Positions 7,288-15,728 of a stretch of DNA of 27,181 nt are shown piece after piece. This DNA comes from Chloroflexota bacterium (GTDB lineage: Bacteria; Chloroflexota; UBA4733): positions 1 through 27,181 of the forward strand of contig JAMDCW010000041.1 of NCBI GenBank assembly GCA_023489405.1. The letters run 5' to 3'. How positions within the stretch are numbered: the first letter of the stretch is position 1; every line of letters begins with the position of its first letter. The notes under the pieces are model-generated. The model made no database searches. It had not been told where the DNA came from and saw only the letters and a program-made list of their open reading frames with translations. A program made the translations under genes and the position numbers.

Positions 7288-8025
7288 ATGGCGGGAACTC
7301 TCAGGAACACCTCCATTATCATCGTTGAGGACGATTGCGACCTTCTTGACGGTACGCGAAAGCTTTTTGAGCTACAGGGAGCCCGAGTGCAAGCCTTCGA
7401 ATCAGCAGGGCCGGCTTTGGATAGTCTCAACAAGCATGGCGCTGATCTGCTCATCGTCGATCTTGGGTTACCTAACATCGATGGCTTGACGTTAATCAGC
7501 CGGGTGCGTGATCTCGACTCTACCCTGCCAGTCATCGTGATTACTGCCTGGCAAACCGCTCAGAGCGCCGTCTCCGCCGCCCAGCTTGGCATTTCAGGCT
7601 ATATTCGAAAACCAGCACCGCCGAAGCTGCTCATCCAGCAAGCACTACGTGCTGTGGCTCCTCGCCAGCTTGAACAGGAGCTGAATAGGCAGGCGATGCA
7701 ACGAGCCATTGACGATGCCCATTCGGATGCGGTCAAAAAGATTGCTGAGAGCATTCCTCATGAGCTCCTCCAGCCGCTCACGCTTATACAAGGTTACGCG
7801 AGCCTCATTCGAGATGAAGCTCCTACGCTCAGCCCGGAGGTAGCGAAGTATATTGAACAGATTATCCATGGTTGTAATCGGCTTCAGGAGCTCATTTTAG
7901 CATTCCAGCAAGCCCAACTCTACACGACGCGCCAATTTGGTGGCCACGAAGTTTTCGATGCGGTTGCCTCATCCCAGGGTAAGCAGCAAGCGCCAGCAGA
8001 GCATCCTGCGAAACCGGACGCTTAG
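7288..8025 (+). CDS. response regulator receiver fused to an orphan HisKA-like (DHp) domain
   Basis: This 245-residue protein begins with a complete receiver domain: acidic pair D15-D16, phospho-acceptor D58 (LLIVDLGLP), T86 (VITAW) and K108 (YIRKP). A helical linker (~125-150) leads to a segment resembling the histidine-kinase dimerisation/phosphoacceptor helix. It carries an H-box IPHELLQPLTLIQGYASL with His158, the counterpart of HELRTPL in kinases. No N, G1, F or G2 box follows, so there is no ATPase domain, and no DNA-binding output is present. It could relay phosphate between D58 and H158 or act as a dimerising phosphotransfer protein. No kinase gene is adjacent. The ATG at 7288 is used, with GAGGAG 10 bases upstream; TTG at 7282 is possible. 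Confidence 0.82.
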   Translation: MAGTLRNTSIIIVEDDCDLLDGTRKLFELQGARVQAFESAGPALDSLNKHGADLLIVDLGLPNIDGLTLISRVRDLDSTLPVIVITAWQTAQSAVSAAQLGISGYIRKPAPPKLLIQQALRAVAPRQLEQELNRQAMQRAIDDAHSDAVKKIAESIPHELLQPLTLIQGYASLIRDEAPTLSPEVAKYIEQIIHGCNRLQELILAFQQAQLYTTRQFGGHEVFDAVASSQGKQQAPAEHPAKPDA

Positions 8026-8168
8026 CTTTTTATCCATATTCTGCTCATTCACTTCTTCTCGACCGTCTATGCGGCAGACGCAAACCGTCGTAGGTATTCA
8101 CTTGAGCGGATGCACGTAACTCGCCGATGAGATGGCTGAAAGGCAAAGAGTGGCTCCTTTCGCCGATC

Positions 8169-11100
8169 TCAGCGTTTCGTTGACTGGCCGGCGAGCTGTG
8201 CTAGGAGAGCTGGCAACTCTGTGAGCCAACGTTCACCAAGAGCACGGAGCGGTAAACGCAGTTGCGTTGCAGAAATGTGGATGGCAGCGCCATAGGTGCG
8301 ATAGAGCGCTGAACGGGAGAGTACGCCTGAAGTGGGCAGTTTTACTACCAGCTCGTCATCCCGTACGATGACGGAAGGGATACCCAAAGCGGCCGCACGG
8401 ACTTTGACTTCAACAATGGTCAGGAGGTTCTCTGCTTGACCAGGAAGAGGTCCAAAACGCTCATGCAACTCTTCTCGGAGCTGTTCGACTTCTTCAAGTC
8501 TGGTTGCTGCAGCAAGCCGGCGATATAAATCGACTTTTACTGCTGCATCGCCGATGTATCGGTCTGGTAGACGGGCGCTTACGGGGAAATCGACGAGCGT
8601 TTGTAGAGGCGTTTGCTCTGGGACACCTTTCAGGCGATCGATCTCCTCAGCGAGCATCTGAGTGTAGAGGTGAAAGCCTACAGCACCAACGTGTCCACTC
8701 TGGTTTGCTCCTAAGAGATCACCCGCTCCTCGAATTTCGAGATCACGCATGGCGATTTTGAAGCCTGCTCCTAACTCTGACGCTTCAAAAATTGCCCGCA
8801 GGCGTCGCCTAGCAACCTCGGTTGGTTCAGTTCCCTTAGGGTAGAGCAGATACGCATAGGCGCGTCGATTGCTACGCCCGACACGCCCGCGGAGCTGATA
8901 CAACTGCGCCAGGCCGAGATTCGTCGCTCGATCGATGATGAGGGTATTAGCATTGGGAATATCAAGGCCGTTCTCAATGATGGTCGTACAAAGGAGGAGG
9001 TCGAGATGTCCTTCGGCAAACTGGCGCATGGCTCGCTCCAGGCGATCCGGAGCCATCTGGCCGTGTGCGACACCTATGCTGACTTCCGGCACGAGCTCGC
9101 GCAAGCGTGCGGCTACCACGTCGATCGTCTGCACGCGGTTGTGAAGGTAGAAGACCTGGCCATTACGCTCACACTCACGGACTATGGCGCTACGAATCAA
9201 GCGATCATCTTCTTGAGCGATGATTGTCTTGACCGGCATGCGTTCTTCTGGAGGCGTATCGATGACACTCAGATCACGCAATCCTGAAAGAGACATATTC
9301 AGCGTCCGAGGAATCGGTGTAGCGGTGAGGGTGAGGACATCTACTTCCTGGCGGAGCTGCTTGAGGTGCTCCTTATGTTCGACACCGAATCGCTGCTCCT
9401 CATCGATGATGAGCAGACCAAGGTCCTTGAATTGTACATCTCGCTGGAGAAGACGATGTGTTCCCACGACAACCTCTACTTTGCCACTGGCGAGATCGGC
9501 AATTACATGCTGCTGTTCCGATCGTGAACGGAAACGGCTCAGCAGTTCTACACGAACCGGAAAGTTTTCAAACCGGCGAGAGAAGGTTAGAAAATGCTGC
9601 TCTGCGAGCACTGTTGTTGAAGTGAGAACAGCGACCTGTTTGCCACTAATTGCCGCTTTGAAAGCTGCTCGCAAGGCGACTTCAGTTTTCCCATACCCTA
9701 CGTCGCCGCATACCAGCCGATCCATAATGCGAGGCCGCTCCATATCGGCCTTCACTTCTTCGATGGTGCGCAGTTGATCAGGAGTCTCAACGTGGGGGAA
9801 GGCGGCTTCCATTTCTTCTTGCCACTCCGTATCGGGAGAGAAGGCGTAGCCCTTCTGAGAAGCGCGCAGAGCGTAGAGGCGTAAGAGGTCGGCGGCGATA
9901 TCCCGTACCGCCTTCCGAGCGTGCTCTTTCGTTCTTGCCCACTCTGCCGTTCCAAGGCGGTTCAAACGTGGCGTTTCTTCGCCTGCTCCTACATAGCGTG
10001 AAACGTTGTGTAACTGATCGGTAGGAACGTAGAGGTGATCATCGCCTTGGTACTCGATTTGAATATAGTCGCGCTGGCCAGCTCCGAAGTCCCGCGTAAT
10101 GATCCCGCGATAACGCCCGATGCCATGCTCGATATGCACGACATAGTCGCCGGGCTGAAGCTCAGCCAAAAAAGCACGATCCACCTGGGGACGGCGCACT
10201 AGTGATCGTTGCGCTTGCTGACCGAACAGTTCCAAATCCGTGAGCAACTCGTGATGAGTATCGCGCTTCATCCAGCCGGCACTGTGCGCTCCCTGAACGA
10301 TGGTCACATAACTTTCGGCCCAAGGAGATAGGAGATCCTCAGCCATGCGAACAGGGAGGTCGAAGCCTTCGCATAATTCGCGAATACGCTCAGCCTGAGG
10401 CGAGCTTATTGCTACATACCACCCTGTAGCTAAGGCTTCCCGGAGGTGTTCAACCAATAACCGGAATCGATTGGCAAAGTGCTGGGGTGCGCTGACAGCA
10501 AAGTCTGTGGTTATCCGGCGGATACGAAGCGCAGGCAGTGCTTCACGTAGATCGGCTAAACCTGGCAAGCTTATGCCGTCGATATCCTGAAAATTTGTTT
10601 CCATAAGAAGGAGGGGGAAACGAAGCAGGGGTTGTAATGCTTCACCCCAGGAGGAATACGCCTGCCGAACTCCAGCAGGGATGTCTCCAATTTCAATTGC
10701 CCGTTGCTGTGCTTCTTGACCCTCTTCGAGTAACCTGTGAATAGCGTTCTCGCAGTCGGTGGAGTTGACGATGACAACGAGAGCACCCGCGGGAAGGGTG
10801 TCGAGGAGCTGCGTTCGGTGATCAAAGTAGGCGCTGAAGAATTCGATACCATCGATGGAATTTCCTGCTGTTAGCTCCTCCAAGTCATTTTCCCACCGCA
10901 CGCGGACATCTTCCCGGAGTGAAGCTACTGGCAAGCTCTGTAGCTCTTCAAGTGCCACCTTGCTCAATGGGGGGAAGACTTCTCGCGCTGGTGGGATCCA
11001 CAGTTGATTTACCTGGCCGGTCGTTCGCTGGGTACTTGGGTCAAAGGTATGTATGCTCTCGATGACGTCATCGAAGAGCTCGATGCGATACGGCTGAGAG

Positions 11101-11684
11101 GCTGTTACAGGGAAAATATCGATCACACCACCACGGCGAGAGAATGTACCAGCCTCTTCTACAAGCGATGCGGGCTCGTAGCCAAGCTGTAACCAGGTAC
11201 GTATCGTTTCATTCAATGGAAAACGATCTTGCGATTTCCACAAACGCGTATGGGATCGTACGGCGTTGAGATCGAGGACCGGCCCTACGAGTGCAGTTGC
11301 GCTGGTGACGATGGCAGGCTGCTCATTCTTCCCAAGGGCGAGCAGCACGGCGAGGCGCTGTCCAGTGATATGTGGATCAGAGATGAGGCGCTCGTAGGGC
11401 TGAGCTTCGAGATCTGGGAACAAAAGGACAGTACGACTCTTACCGAGCCAAACCCGTAGCTCTTCGTGCAAGCGGTGTGCTTCGGCAGCAGTGGGCATAA
11501 CAAGAAGGAGGGCAGGCGCCGCCACGAGCTCAGTGGCTGCAGCGATGAGCGCAGCTTCATATGATTCTGGTATCCCGGTGATTTCAAGCGCTCGGCCAGG
11601 TTGCTGCTCGAAAACAGCACCTATCAGCTCGGCTGGTAGCAACGCCCGGAGCAGAGCACGCTCACCCGGCTGCACAACAGGCAA
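8169..11684 (-). CDS. mfd: transcription-repair coupling factor Mfd
   Basis: This 1171-residue protein of normal Mfd length releases stalled RNA polymerase at lesions and recruits UvrA. An N-terminal UvrB-like module (residues ~1-350) is followed by the RNA-polymerase-interacting region starting near DYVVHIEHGIGRYRG (~515-530). Next come the RecG-like translocase with Walker A GDVGYGKTE (~660), the DEEQRFG box (~760), and helicase motifs including LTLTATPIPRT and QLRGRVGRS. A C-terminal TRCF domain lies near ~1000-1110. The start is a TTG at 11684 with GGAGAGGGG 9 bases upstream; a GTG four codons later is the alternative. It follows pth by 59 bases in the same direction, so rsmA-pth-mfd is probably one operon. 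Confidence 0.97.
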   Translation of the reverse strand: MPVVQPGERALLRALLPAELIGAVFEQQPGRALEITGIPESYEAALIAAATELVAAPALLLVMPTAAEAHRLHEELRVWLGKSRTVLLFPDLEAQPYERLISDPHITGQRLAVLLALGKNEQPAIVTSATALVGPVLDLNAVRSHTRLWKSQDRFPLNETIRTWLQLGYEPASLVEEAGTFSRRGGVIDIFPVTASQPYRIELFDDVIESIHTFDPSTQRTTGQVNQLWIPPAREVFPPLSKVALEELQSLPVASLREDVRVRWENDLEELTAGNSIDGIEFFSAYFDHRTQLLDTLPAGALVVIVNSTDCENAIHRLLEEGQEAQQRAIEIGDIPAGVRQAYSSWGEALQPLLRFPLLLMETNFQDIDGISLPGLADLREALPALRIRRITTDFAVSAPQHFANRFRLLVEHLREALATGWYVAISSPQAERIRELCEGFDLPVRMAEDLLSPWAESYVTIVQGAHSAGWMKRDTHHELLTDLELFGQQAQRSLVRRPQVDRAFLAELQPGDYVVHIEHGIGRYRGIITRDFGAGQRDYIQIEYQGDDHLYVPTDQLHNVSRYVGAGEETPRLNRLGTAEWARTKEHARKAVRDIAADLLRLYALRASQKGYAFSPDTEWQEEMEAAFPHVETPDQLRTIEEVKADMERPRIMDRLVCGDVGYGKTEVALRAAFKAAISGKQVAVLTSTTVLAEQHFLTFSRRFENFPVRVELLSRFRSRSEQQHVIADLASGKVEVVVGTHRLLQRDVQFKDLGLLIIDEEQRFGVEHKEHLKQLRQEVDVLTLTATPIPRTLNMSLSGLRDLSVIDTPPEERMPVKTIIAQEDDRLIRSAIVRECERNGQVFYLHNRVQTIDVVAARLRELVPEVSIGVAHGQMAPDRLERAMRQFAEGHLDLLLCTTIIENGLDIPNANTLIIDRATNLGLAQLYQLRGRVGRSNRRAYAYLLYPKGTEPTEVARRRLRAIFEASELGAGFKIAMRDLEIRGAGDLLGANQSGHVGAVGFHLYTQMLAEEIDRLKGVPEQTPLQTLVDFPVSARLPDRYIGDAAVKVDLYRRLAAATRLEEVEQLREELHERFGPLPGQAENLLTIVEVKVRAAALGIPSVIVRDDELVVKLPTSGVLSRSALYRTYGAAIHISATQLRLPLRALGERWLTELPALLAQLAGQSTKR

Positions 11685-11743
11685 ATGGGTAATCCCCTCT
11701 CCACTATCTGTATCTCAAACCTCGATTTTCACGAGCGTGAGCA

Positions 11744-12439
11744 TCAAGCATTATCCCTCATGCTGTTCTCCTTGTACTGCTGGGGCTGTAAGGCATCCTC
11801 TGGCGAAGCAGATGCTCCATTGATCGTATTCATCACTACGCCAATCCCGGATGAGAGCCAGAGGTCTACCGCTTGAATCGCTCGCTGCCAGGCCGGTTCC
11901 ATGATACGTAATTCATTCGGGGTGAATGGAGAAAGCACGAAGTCGATAACCTCTTCTCGCCGAGCAGGTCTGCCGATACCGATACGAACGCGAGGAAAAT
12001 CCTGGGAACCTGTTTCTTTGAAGATCGACTCCAGCCCATGATGGCCACCAGGGGCTCCTTGGGGACGTATTCGTACCCGTCCAAGGGGCAAATCGAGATC
12101 GTCGTAGATCAGCATAGTATGTGCCGGTGGAAGATGGTAACGTTCCAACAATGCCTTCACTGCCTTACCGCTCTCGTTCATCCACGTTTGGGGCTGTGCT
12201 AGCAGCACCATATGGCCCAGAATCGAAACGGCGGCTATCAATGATCGCGCGCGGTGTTCGGTGAGCGAGACTTCAGCACGCTTAGCCAGACGGTCCACTA
12301 CTTGAAAACCAGCATTATGTCGATGCTGGGCGTATGCTGTTCCGGGATTACCCAAGCCGACTACTATAACCTCGGGCTGACTTTCCCCTGGTTGCTGGTG
12401 CAGGTCCCCTCGATGCATCAAGTGCGTCAGAAATCTCAT
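11744..12439 (-). CDS. pth: peptidyl-tRNA hydrolase
   Basis: The enzyme frees tRNA from peptidyl-tRNAs that drop off the ribosome. It is recognised by VVGLGNPG near the N-terminus, the catalytic His in HRHNAGF, the Asn/Asp-rich segment IYDDLDLPLG, and GHHGLESI. With the ATG at 12439 it is 231 residues, longer than the usual ~190. About 22 extra residues precede the conserved start and a Gln/Ser-rich tail of ~20 follows. No good SD precedes 12439. An internal ATG at 12418 could be the real start. It begins 10 bases after the rsmA stop, so translational coupling is likely. Confidence 0.94.
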   Translation of the reverse strand: MRFLTHLMHRGDLHQQPGESQPEVIVVGLGNPGTAYAQHRHNAGFQVVDRLAKRAEVSLTEHRARSLIAAVSILGHMVLLAQPQTWMNESGKAVKALLERYHLPPAHTMLIYDDLDLPLGRVRIRPQGAPGGHHGLESIFKETGSQDFPRVRIGIGRPARREEVIDFVLSPFTPNELRIMEPAWQRAIQAVDLWLSSGIGVVMNTINGASASPEDALQPQQYKENSMRDNA

Positions 12440-12449
12440 CGCTTTGCCG

Positions 12450-13346
12450 TCATCCCCTGCTCTCTACCGGCGTACCGAGTTGCTGTTGATACAACGTCGC
12501 CAACTGGCGCCATTCCGCGATGGATAACGTCTCAGCACGGCGTGAGCCGGCAATTTTTGCTTCGTCGAGGAGTATCCTGACTTGTGCATCGGAGAGCCGG
12601 AGATTGATTCGCAAGGCGTTATGGAGCTGCTTGCGCCGATCGCTGAATCCTGCCTGCGCTAACCGGAAGAACACTTTCAGTAACTCCCGGGGAATGATTA
12701 TCTGCGGGTACATCACCAGTTTGAGCAGGGCAGATTCGATTTGGGGAGGCGGAAAGAAGCTACTCGGCGGCACACGGAGCACCAAAGTGGGCTCGGCATA
12801 GAGCTGGACGCTCAAGGTAAGCAAGCTCATCTTCCCTGGTTGCGCACAGATACGCTCGGCCACTTCACGCTGGACGAGTAACGAGAGAATGCTCGGTGGA
12901 TGCTGAGCCTCTAGGAAGTGGCGGATAGCTGGGGAGGTGATGTAGTAGGGTAAGTTCGCTACAACCTTATACGGCCCCTCGGCTATGAGATCTCCTGGGG
13001 CTATTGCTAAAATATTACCTTCCACGATAGAGAGGTTAGGGAAGCTGCGTCGCAGCTCAGCTAACAACCCCATCATCGAACGATCAACCTCGACAGCGAT
13101 GACGCGCCGGGCAACCTGTGCCAAGCGTTTCGTCAAGAAGCCTGGACCAGGTCCCACCTCAAGTACGGTGTCATCTGATGTAACTCCTGCCGCAGCAAGG
13201 CTCTCTTGCATCACTTCGGGATCCAGGAGAAAGTGCTGGCCTAACCCTTTGACAGGGCGTAAGCGCCCCATTCTCTGTTGGGCGATCAACCAACGGCGCA
13301 AGCGCTCCGGTGTTTCCTCTTCGAAGTGCGCACGTCGATACAGCAC
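12450..13346 (-). CDS. rsmA: 16S rRNA dimethyladenosine transferase
   Basis: RsmA (KsgA) dimethylates two adjacent adenines in the 3' hairpin of 16S rRNA, using SAM, late in 30S maturation. Visible motifs are the LGQHFLLDP opening, SAM loop EVGPGPGFLT, EVDRSM, catalytic NLPYYITSP, and the C-terminal helical region with FSDRRKQLHNAL. Length is 298 residues from the GTG at 13346. That start is chosen because a consensus AAGGAGG (13352-13358) lies 5 bases upstream. The GTG two codons earlier overlaps the SD itself and cannot use it. This is the first gene of the minus-strand rsmA-pth-mfd unit. Confidence 0.96.
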   Translation of the reverse strand: MLYRRAHFEEETPERLRRWLIAQQRMGRLRPVKGLGQHFLLDPEVMQESLAAAGVTSDDTVLEVGPGPGFLTKRLAQVARRVIAVEVDRSMMGLLAELRRSFPNLSIVEGNILAIAPGDLIAEGPYKVVANLPYYITSPAIRHFLEAQHPPSILSLLVQREVAERICAQPGKMSLLTLSVQLYAEPTLVLRVPPSSFFPPPQIESALLKLVMYPQIIIPRELLKVFFRLAQAGFSDRRKQLHNALRINLRLSDAQVRILLDEAKIAGSRRAETLSIAEWRQLATLYQQQLGTPVESRG

Positions 13347-13352
13347 TTCCAC

Positions 13353-13772
13353 CTCCTTCGTTTCCCCTCAGTGTTCCATGTTGCTTCTTCGTTCGTACGT
13401 TGGTCGATTTTAGCGGTCATGTGGCACCATAGTTCCGCCGCTATTACACGATTGGAATGAGGTGTCGTAGCAGCGTCGAACGAGCAGCAGAATCATGGTA
13501 GCCGCTTCCCGTTTTCCTGAAAACAGGCCGTCAAGATTCAAATTGGTGAAAGTGGCTTGTACGTCCGTTTGTATCACGATAAGATTGGCATACATCCTGC
13601 CAAACACGTGCATTGTCTCTCAATCCCACGAGGGTACGTGTATATGGAGGGTAGAGCGATTATTTCTGGGAAGGAGGTACCTTAGCGACGTTCGTCTCGG
13701 ATTCCTTGCTACAAGAGGCTGCGTTACCTTTACTTGCCATTAAGTTCTCTTTAGAGGAGGGCGACAATTCTC
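13353..13772 (+). other. 420-bp gene-free interval between divergent rsmA and the CHRD-like gene
   Basis: No coding frame with credible composition or start is seen. It should hold the promoters of both flanking genes. The best plus-strand candidate is listed separately. On the minus strand, TAAAAT near 13407-13412 is a possible -10 for rsmA. No tRNA or known riboswitch pattern is recognised. Confidence 0.4.
13706..13734 (+). promoter_or_regulatory. possible promoter of the secreted CHRD-like gene
   Basis: TTGCTA (13706-13711) and TTTACT (13729-13734) are separated by 17 bases. The implied start near 13741 gives a 32-base leader containing the AGAGGAGGG ribosome site. Each box matches consensus at four of six positions. 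Confidence 0.35.
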
Positions 13773-14309
13773 ATGTTTAGGCACATACTCGCATCCTTCA
13801 GCATGGCTGCTACATTGACGCTCACCGTTGCCGGATCGGCGTTTGCGGCCACGAGCATTACCGTCCCGCTGGGTACTCAGAATAACTCTGGTGTCTCTGG
13901 AACTGCTACGTTGACGGAGATGGGCAATCAAACGCAGGTCGTCATCCATGTCACCGGCGAGCCGAGTAGTGGCTCAGAGCCAGCTCATATCCATATTGGT
14001 ACTTGTGCCAATCTTGGTGCAGTGAAGTATCCACTTGCCAATGTCGTCAATGGCACATCTACGACCGTCGTTAATGCTTCTCTCCCATCGCTCATGACTG
14101 GCAATTTTGCGATCAATCTACACAAGTCAGCGGCACAAATCCGAGTGTATGTCGCCTGTGGAGATATACCGCGCAGTATCATTCCGACTGCGGCGCCTAC
14201 GACTGGTGCTGGTGGTCTCGCCACAACACAAAGCGCTCTTCCCTTAGCAGGAGCTCTTGCTCTTGGTTTAGGGGCAGTCGCTCTACAACGCCGGCGTTCA
14301 GAAGCGTAA
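13773..14309 (+). CDS. secreted CHRD-like protein with C-terminal membrane/wall-anchor tail
   Basis: This 178-residue protein has a Sec signal peptide (residues 1-25, cleavage after AFA). The middle domain contains PAHIHIGTCANLG (~70-82) and a later FAINLHKSA segment. These resemble CHRD and Cu/Zn superoxide-dismutase-like beta-sandwich proteins, in which His residues occur as PAHIHxG. Two Cys (78, 129) could form a disulfide. A Pro/Thr-rich linker ends in APTTGAGG (141-148), then a hydrophobic stretch (155-171) and the basic tail RRRSEA, which looks like a degenerate LPxTG sorting signal. The enzymatic role is unknown and metal binding is not proven. The ATG at 13773 has AGAGGAGGG upstream. 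It is monocistronic, facing the sigma/membrane-protein pair. Confidence 0.75.
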   Translation: MFRHILASFSMAATLTLTVAGSAFAATSITVPLGTQNNSGVSGTATLTEMGNQTQVVIHVTGEPSSGSEPAHIHIGTCANLGAVKYPLANVVNGTSTTVVNASLPSLMTGNFAINLHKSAAQIRVYVACGDIPRSIIPTAAPTTGAGGLATTQSALPLAGALALGLGAVALQRRRSEA

Positions 14310-14330
14310 TGCCACAACAAGGCGCTCGTT

Positions 14331-14363
14331 GGGCGGGAGACGGCGGTCCGCCGTCTCCCGCCC
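14331..14363. terminator. perfect 16-bp hairpin between convergent genes, probable bidirectional terminator
   Basis: Bases 14331-14346 are the exact reverse complement of 14348-14363, with a single central T at 14347. The stem is very GC-rich. On the plus strand it is followed by TCGTTATT, only a weak U-tract. It lies 22 bases after the CHRD-like gene stop and 7 bases from the convergent membrane-protein gene stop. Confidence 0.75.
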
Positions 14364-14369
14364 TCGTTA

Positions 14370-15728
14370 TTAAGGCTGACCTTGCTCAGACGTTTGGGAG
14401 GGGGGAGCGGATGGGGGCATTCCCGGTACGAGGAGAGATTCCGCGGTGTCGATATCAAGCGCACTAATGAGCGCTGCGCCAGCTCCCCACAACCCGCTGC
14501 CGATAATCAGCACCGGTCCTGCGATGGGGATCGCAGCAACAACTCCCATCACACCCAAGCCACACACTGCGGCAAATAGGGTAGAACGAGACAGCCCAAA
14601 AGGACGCAACAGACGTCTTCCCACTGCAACGCCGATAGCTACGAGGCCAAAGGCCCACGAGAGAACCGTTACGAGTACGAGAGCGAGAGCGAGCGGCAAT
14701 CCCGCCACACTCAATGTCAGTGGAACAATGACCAGTACTAAGCCAATTCCCCCGCCGAGAGCTGTCAACATGCTCTGCCAGGTCATGCGTCGAGCTGTCG
14801 CCGCAACTAATAAGAGGGGCCAGGGGAAGAGGGCACTGAGGATCACGCCTAAGAGCATCAAAGCGATCCAAGCGGCAAGGGCCAAGCGAATGCGTGCGTA
14901 GAGCGTCCGAGGTGGTTGTGCCAGCAGAGGGGCACTGCCAATGACATCACCACGAACGATGCTACCGACTTGCGCCCGCATGCTACCTCCTACAGCGACG
15001 GCATTGCCAGCGACGATGGCTTGCGGATCAAGTGTGATATTCCCCAAGACTGCGGTGACATCGCCTCTGATCGTCTCGTTGACGGTCAGATCTCCAAACA
15101 CGACCGCGATCCCCGCTGCGCTTCCGTGTGGCGCTATTACATGCCCCCCGATATCTAAAACGGCGCCGTGACTGCTGGACTGGACGGTGGTATCACCAAT
15201 ACGGAGAGCGCCTGTTTGCAAGCCGCGCAGCGGCGTAAGCAGTGCGAGCGCCAAGGCGATCACAGCTAAACCGAATAGCATAAGAAAAGTCCGGCGCCTC
15301 AAGTGATGACCTGGCGTCCTACTCAAATGGGCAAGGTGCCAGACAGCGAGAAGGCAGCACAGCAGTACTAAGAGAGAGACGCCGATGGGAAGCACATCAA
15401 GGTGGAGATGAGCGAGAAAGCGGTCCTCTTGATGACCCAGCGTGTTAAGCACGACTAGCGCCTCCGTCGCCCAGAGCGCTACGGTAGTTGTGCCGACTCC
15501 GGCCCCTTGAAATGGCACCGCAGCGATAAGTATGACTCCCCCAGCAAAGCCAAGAAGGACTGTTGCAAGCCCTAGACGGCGTGCTTCACGCTGAGAGCGC
15601 CTCCGATCTGCTACATCAAGCTTCGACAATACCCTTTCAGCAAAATCAGATAATGGGGCTTCTTCATCATTAGAATCCCGGACACGGTTCCGTGACGTGT
15701 CCGGTGGAGGGAATTCATGCGATTCCAC
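14370..15728 (-). CDS. six-helix membrane protein with bactofilin-like beta-helix domain, partner of ECF sigma
   Basis: This is a 452-residue protein. A charged cytosolic N-terminus (1-50: DFAERVLSKL, RRRSQREARR) precedes three helices (~52-73, 112-134, 148-166). A ~95-residue non-membrane segment follows. It contains short repeats such as GDLTVNETIRGDV, VLGNITLDPQAIV and VGGSMRAQV (210-260), like polymer-forming/bactofilin beta-helices. Three more hydrophobic blocks follow (~282-310, 327-362, 384-422) and a Pro/Ser-rich tail. The GTG at 15728 overlaps the sigma stop by 14 bases, so coupled expression is likely and an anti-sigma or sensor role is plausible. No zinc-finger anti-sigma motif (HxxxCxxC) is visible. 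The frame stays open upstream inside the sigma gene, so the exact start is not certain. Confidence 0.7.
   Translation of the reverse strand: MESHEFPPPDTSRNRVRDSNDEEAPLSDFAERVLSKLDVADRRRSQREARRLGLATVLLGFAGGVILIAAVPFQGAGVGTTTVALWATEALVVLNTLGHQEDRFLAHLHLDVLPIGVSLLVLLCCLLAVWHLAHLSRTPGHHLRRRTFLMLFGLAVIALALALLTPLRGLQTGALRIGDTTVQSSSHGAVLDIGGHVIAPHGSAAGIAVVFGDLTVNETIRGDVTAVLGNITLDPQAIVAGNAVAVGGSMRAQVGSIVRGDVIGSAPLLAQPPRTLYARIRLALAAWIALMLLGVILSALFPWPLLLVAATARRMTWQSMLTALGGGIGLVLVIVPLTLSVAGLPLALALVLVTVLSWAFGLVAIGVAVGRRLLRPFGLSRSTLFAAVCGLGVMGVVAAIPIAGPVLIIGSGLWGAGAALISALDIDTAESLLVPGMPPSAPPSQTSEQGQP

Noticed and set aside
9220..9777. Plus-strand Ser/Arg-rich frame of 185 codons
   Set aside because: Antisense to the conserved mfd translocase region, with no start signal or domain.
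13406..13435. ECF-like promoter (GGAAC, 16 bases, CGCTAA on the minus strand) upstream of rsmA
   Set aside because: Only one such site was seen, and none matching it lies before the ECF sigma gene itself, so a regulon link cannot be supported.
13531..13560. Possible tRNA T-loop-like sequence (GATTCAAATT)
   Set aside because: No matching acceptor, D or anticodon stems can be drawn around it.
13495..13743. Plus-strand frame of 82 codons in the rsmA/CHRD interval
   Set aside because: No SD, no recognisable composition or motif, and it spans the likely promoter region of the next gene.
14446..14901. Plus-strand frame of 151 codons rich in Pro, Thr and Arg
   Set aside because: Antisense to the hydrophobic segments of the membrane protein. 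The composition is what the reverse of Leu/Ala/Val codons gives.
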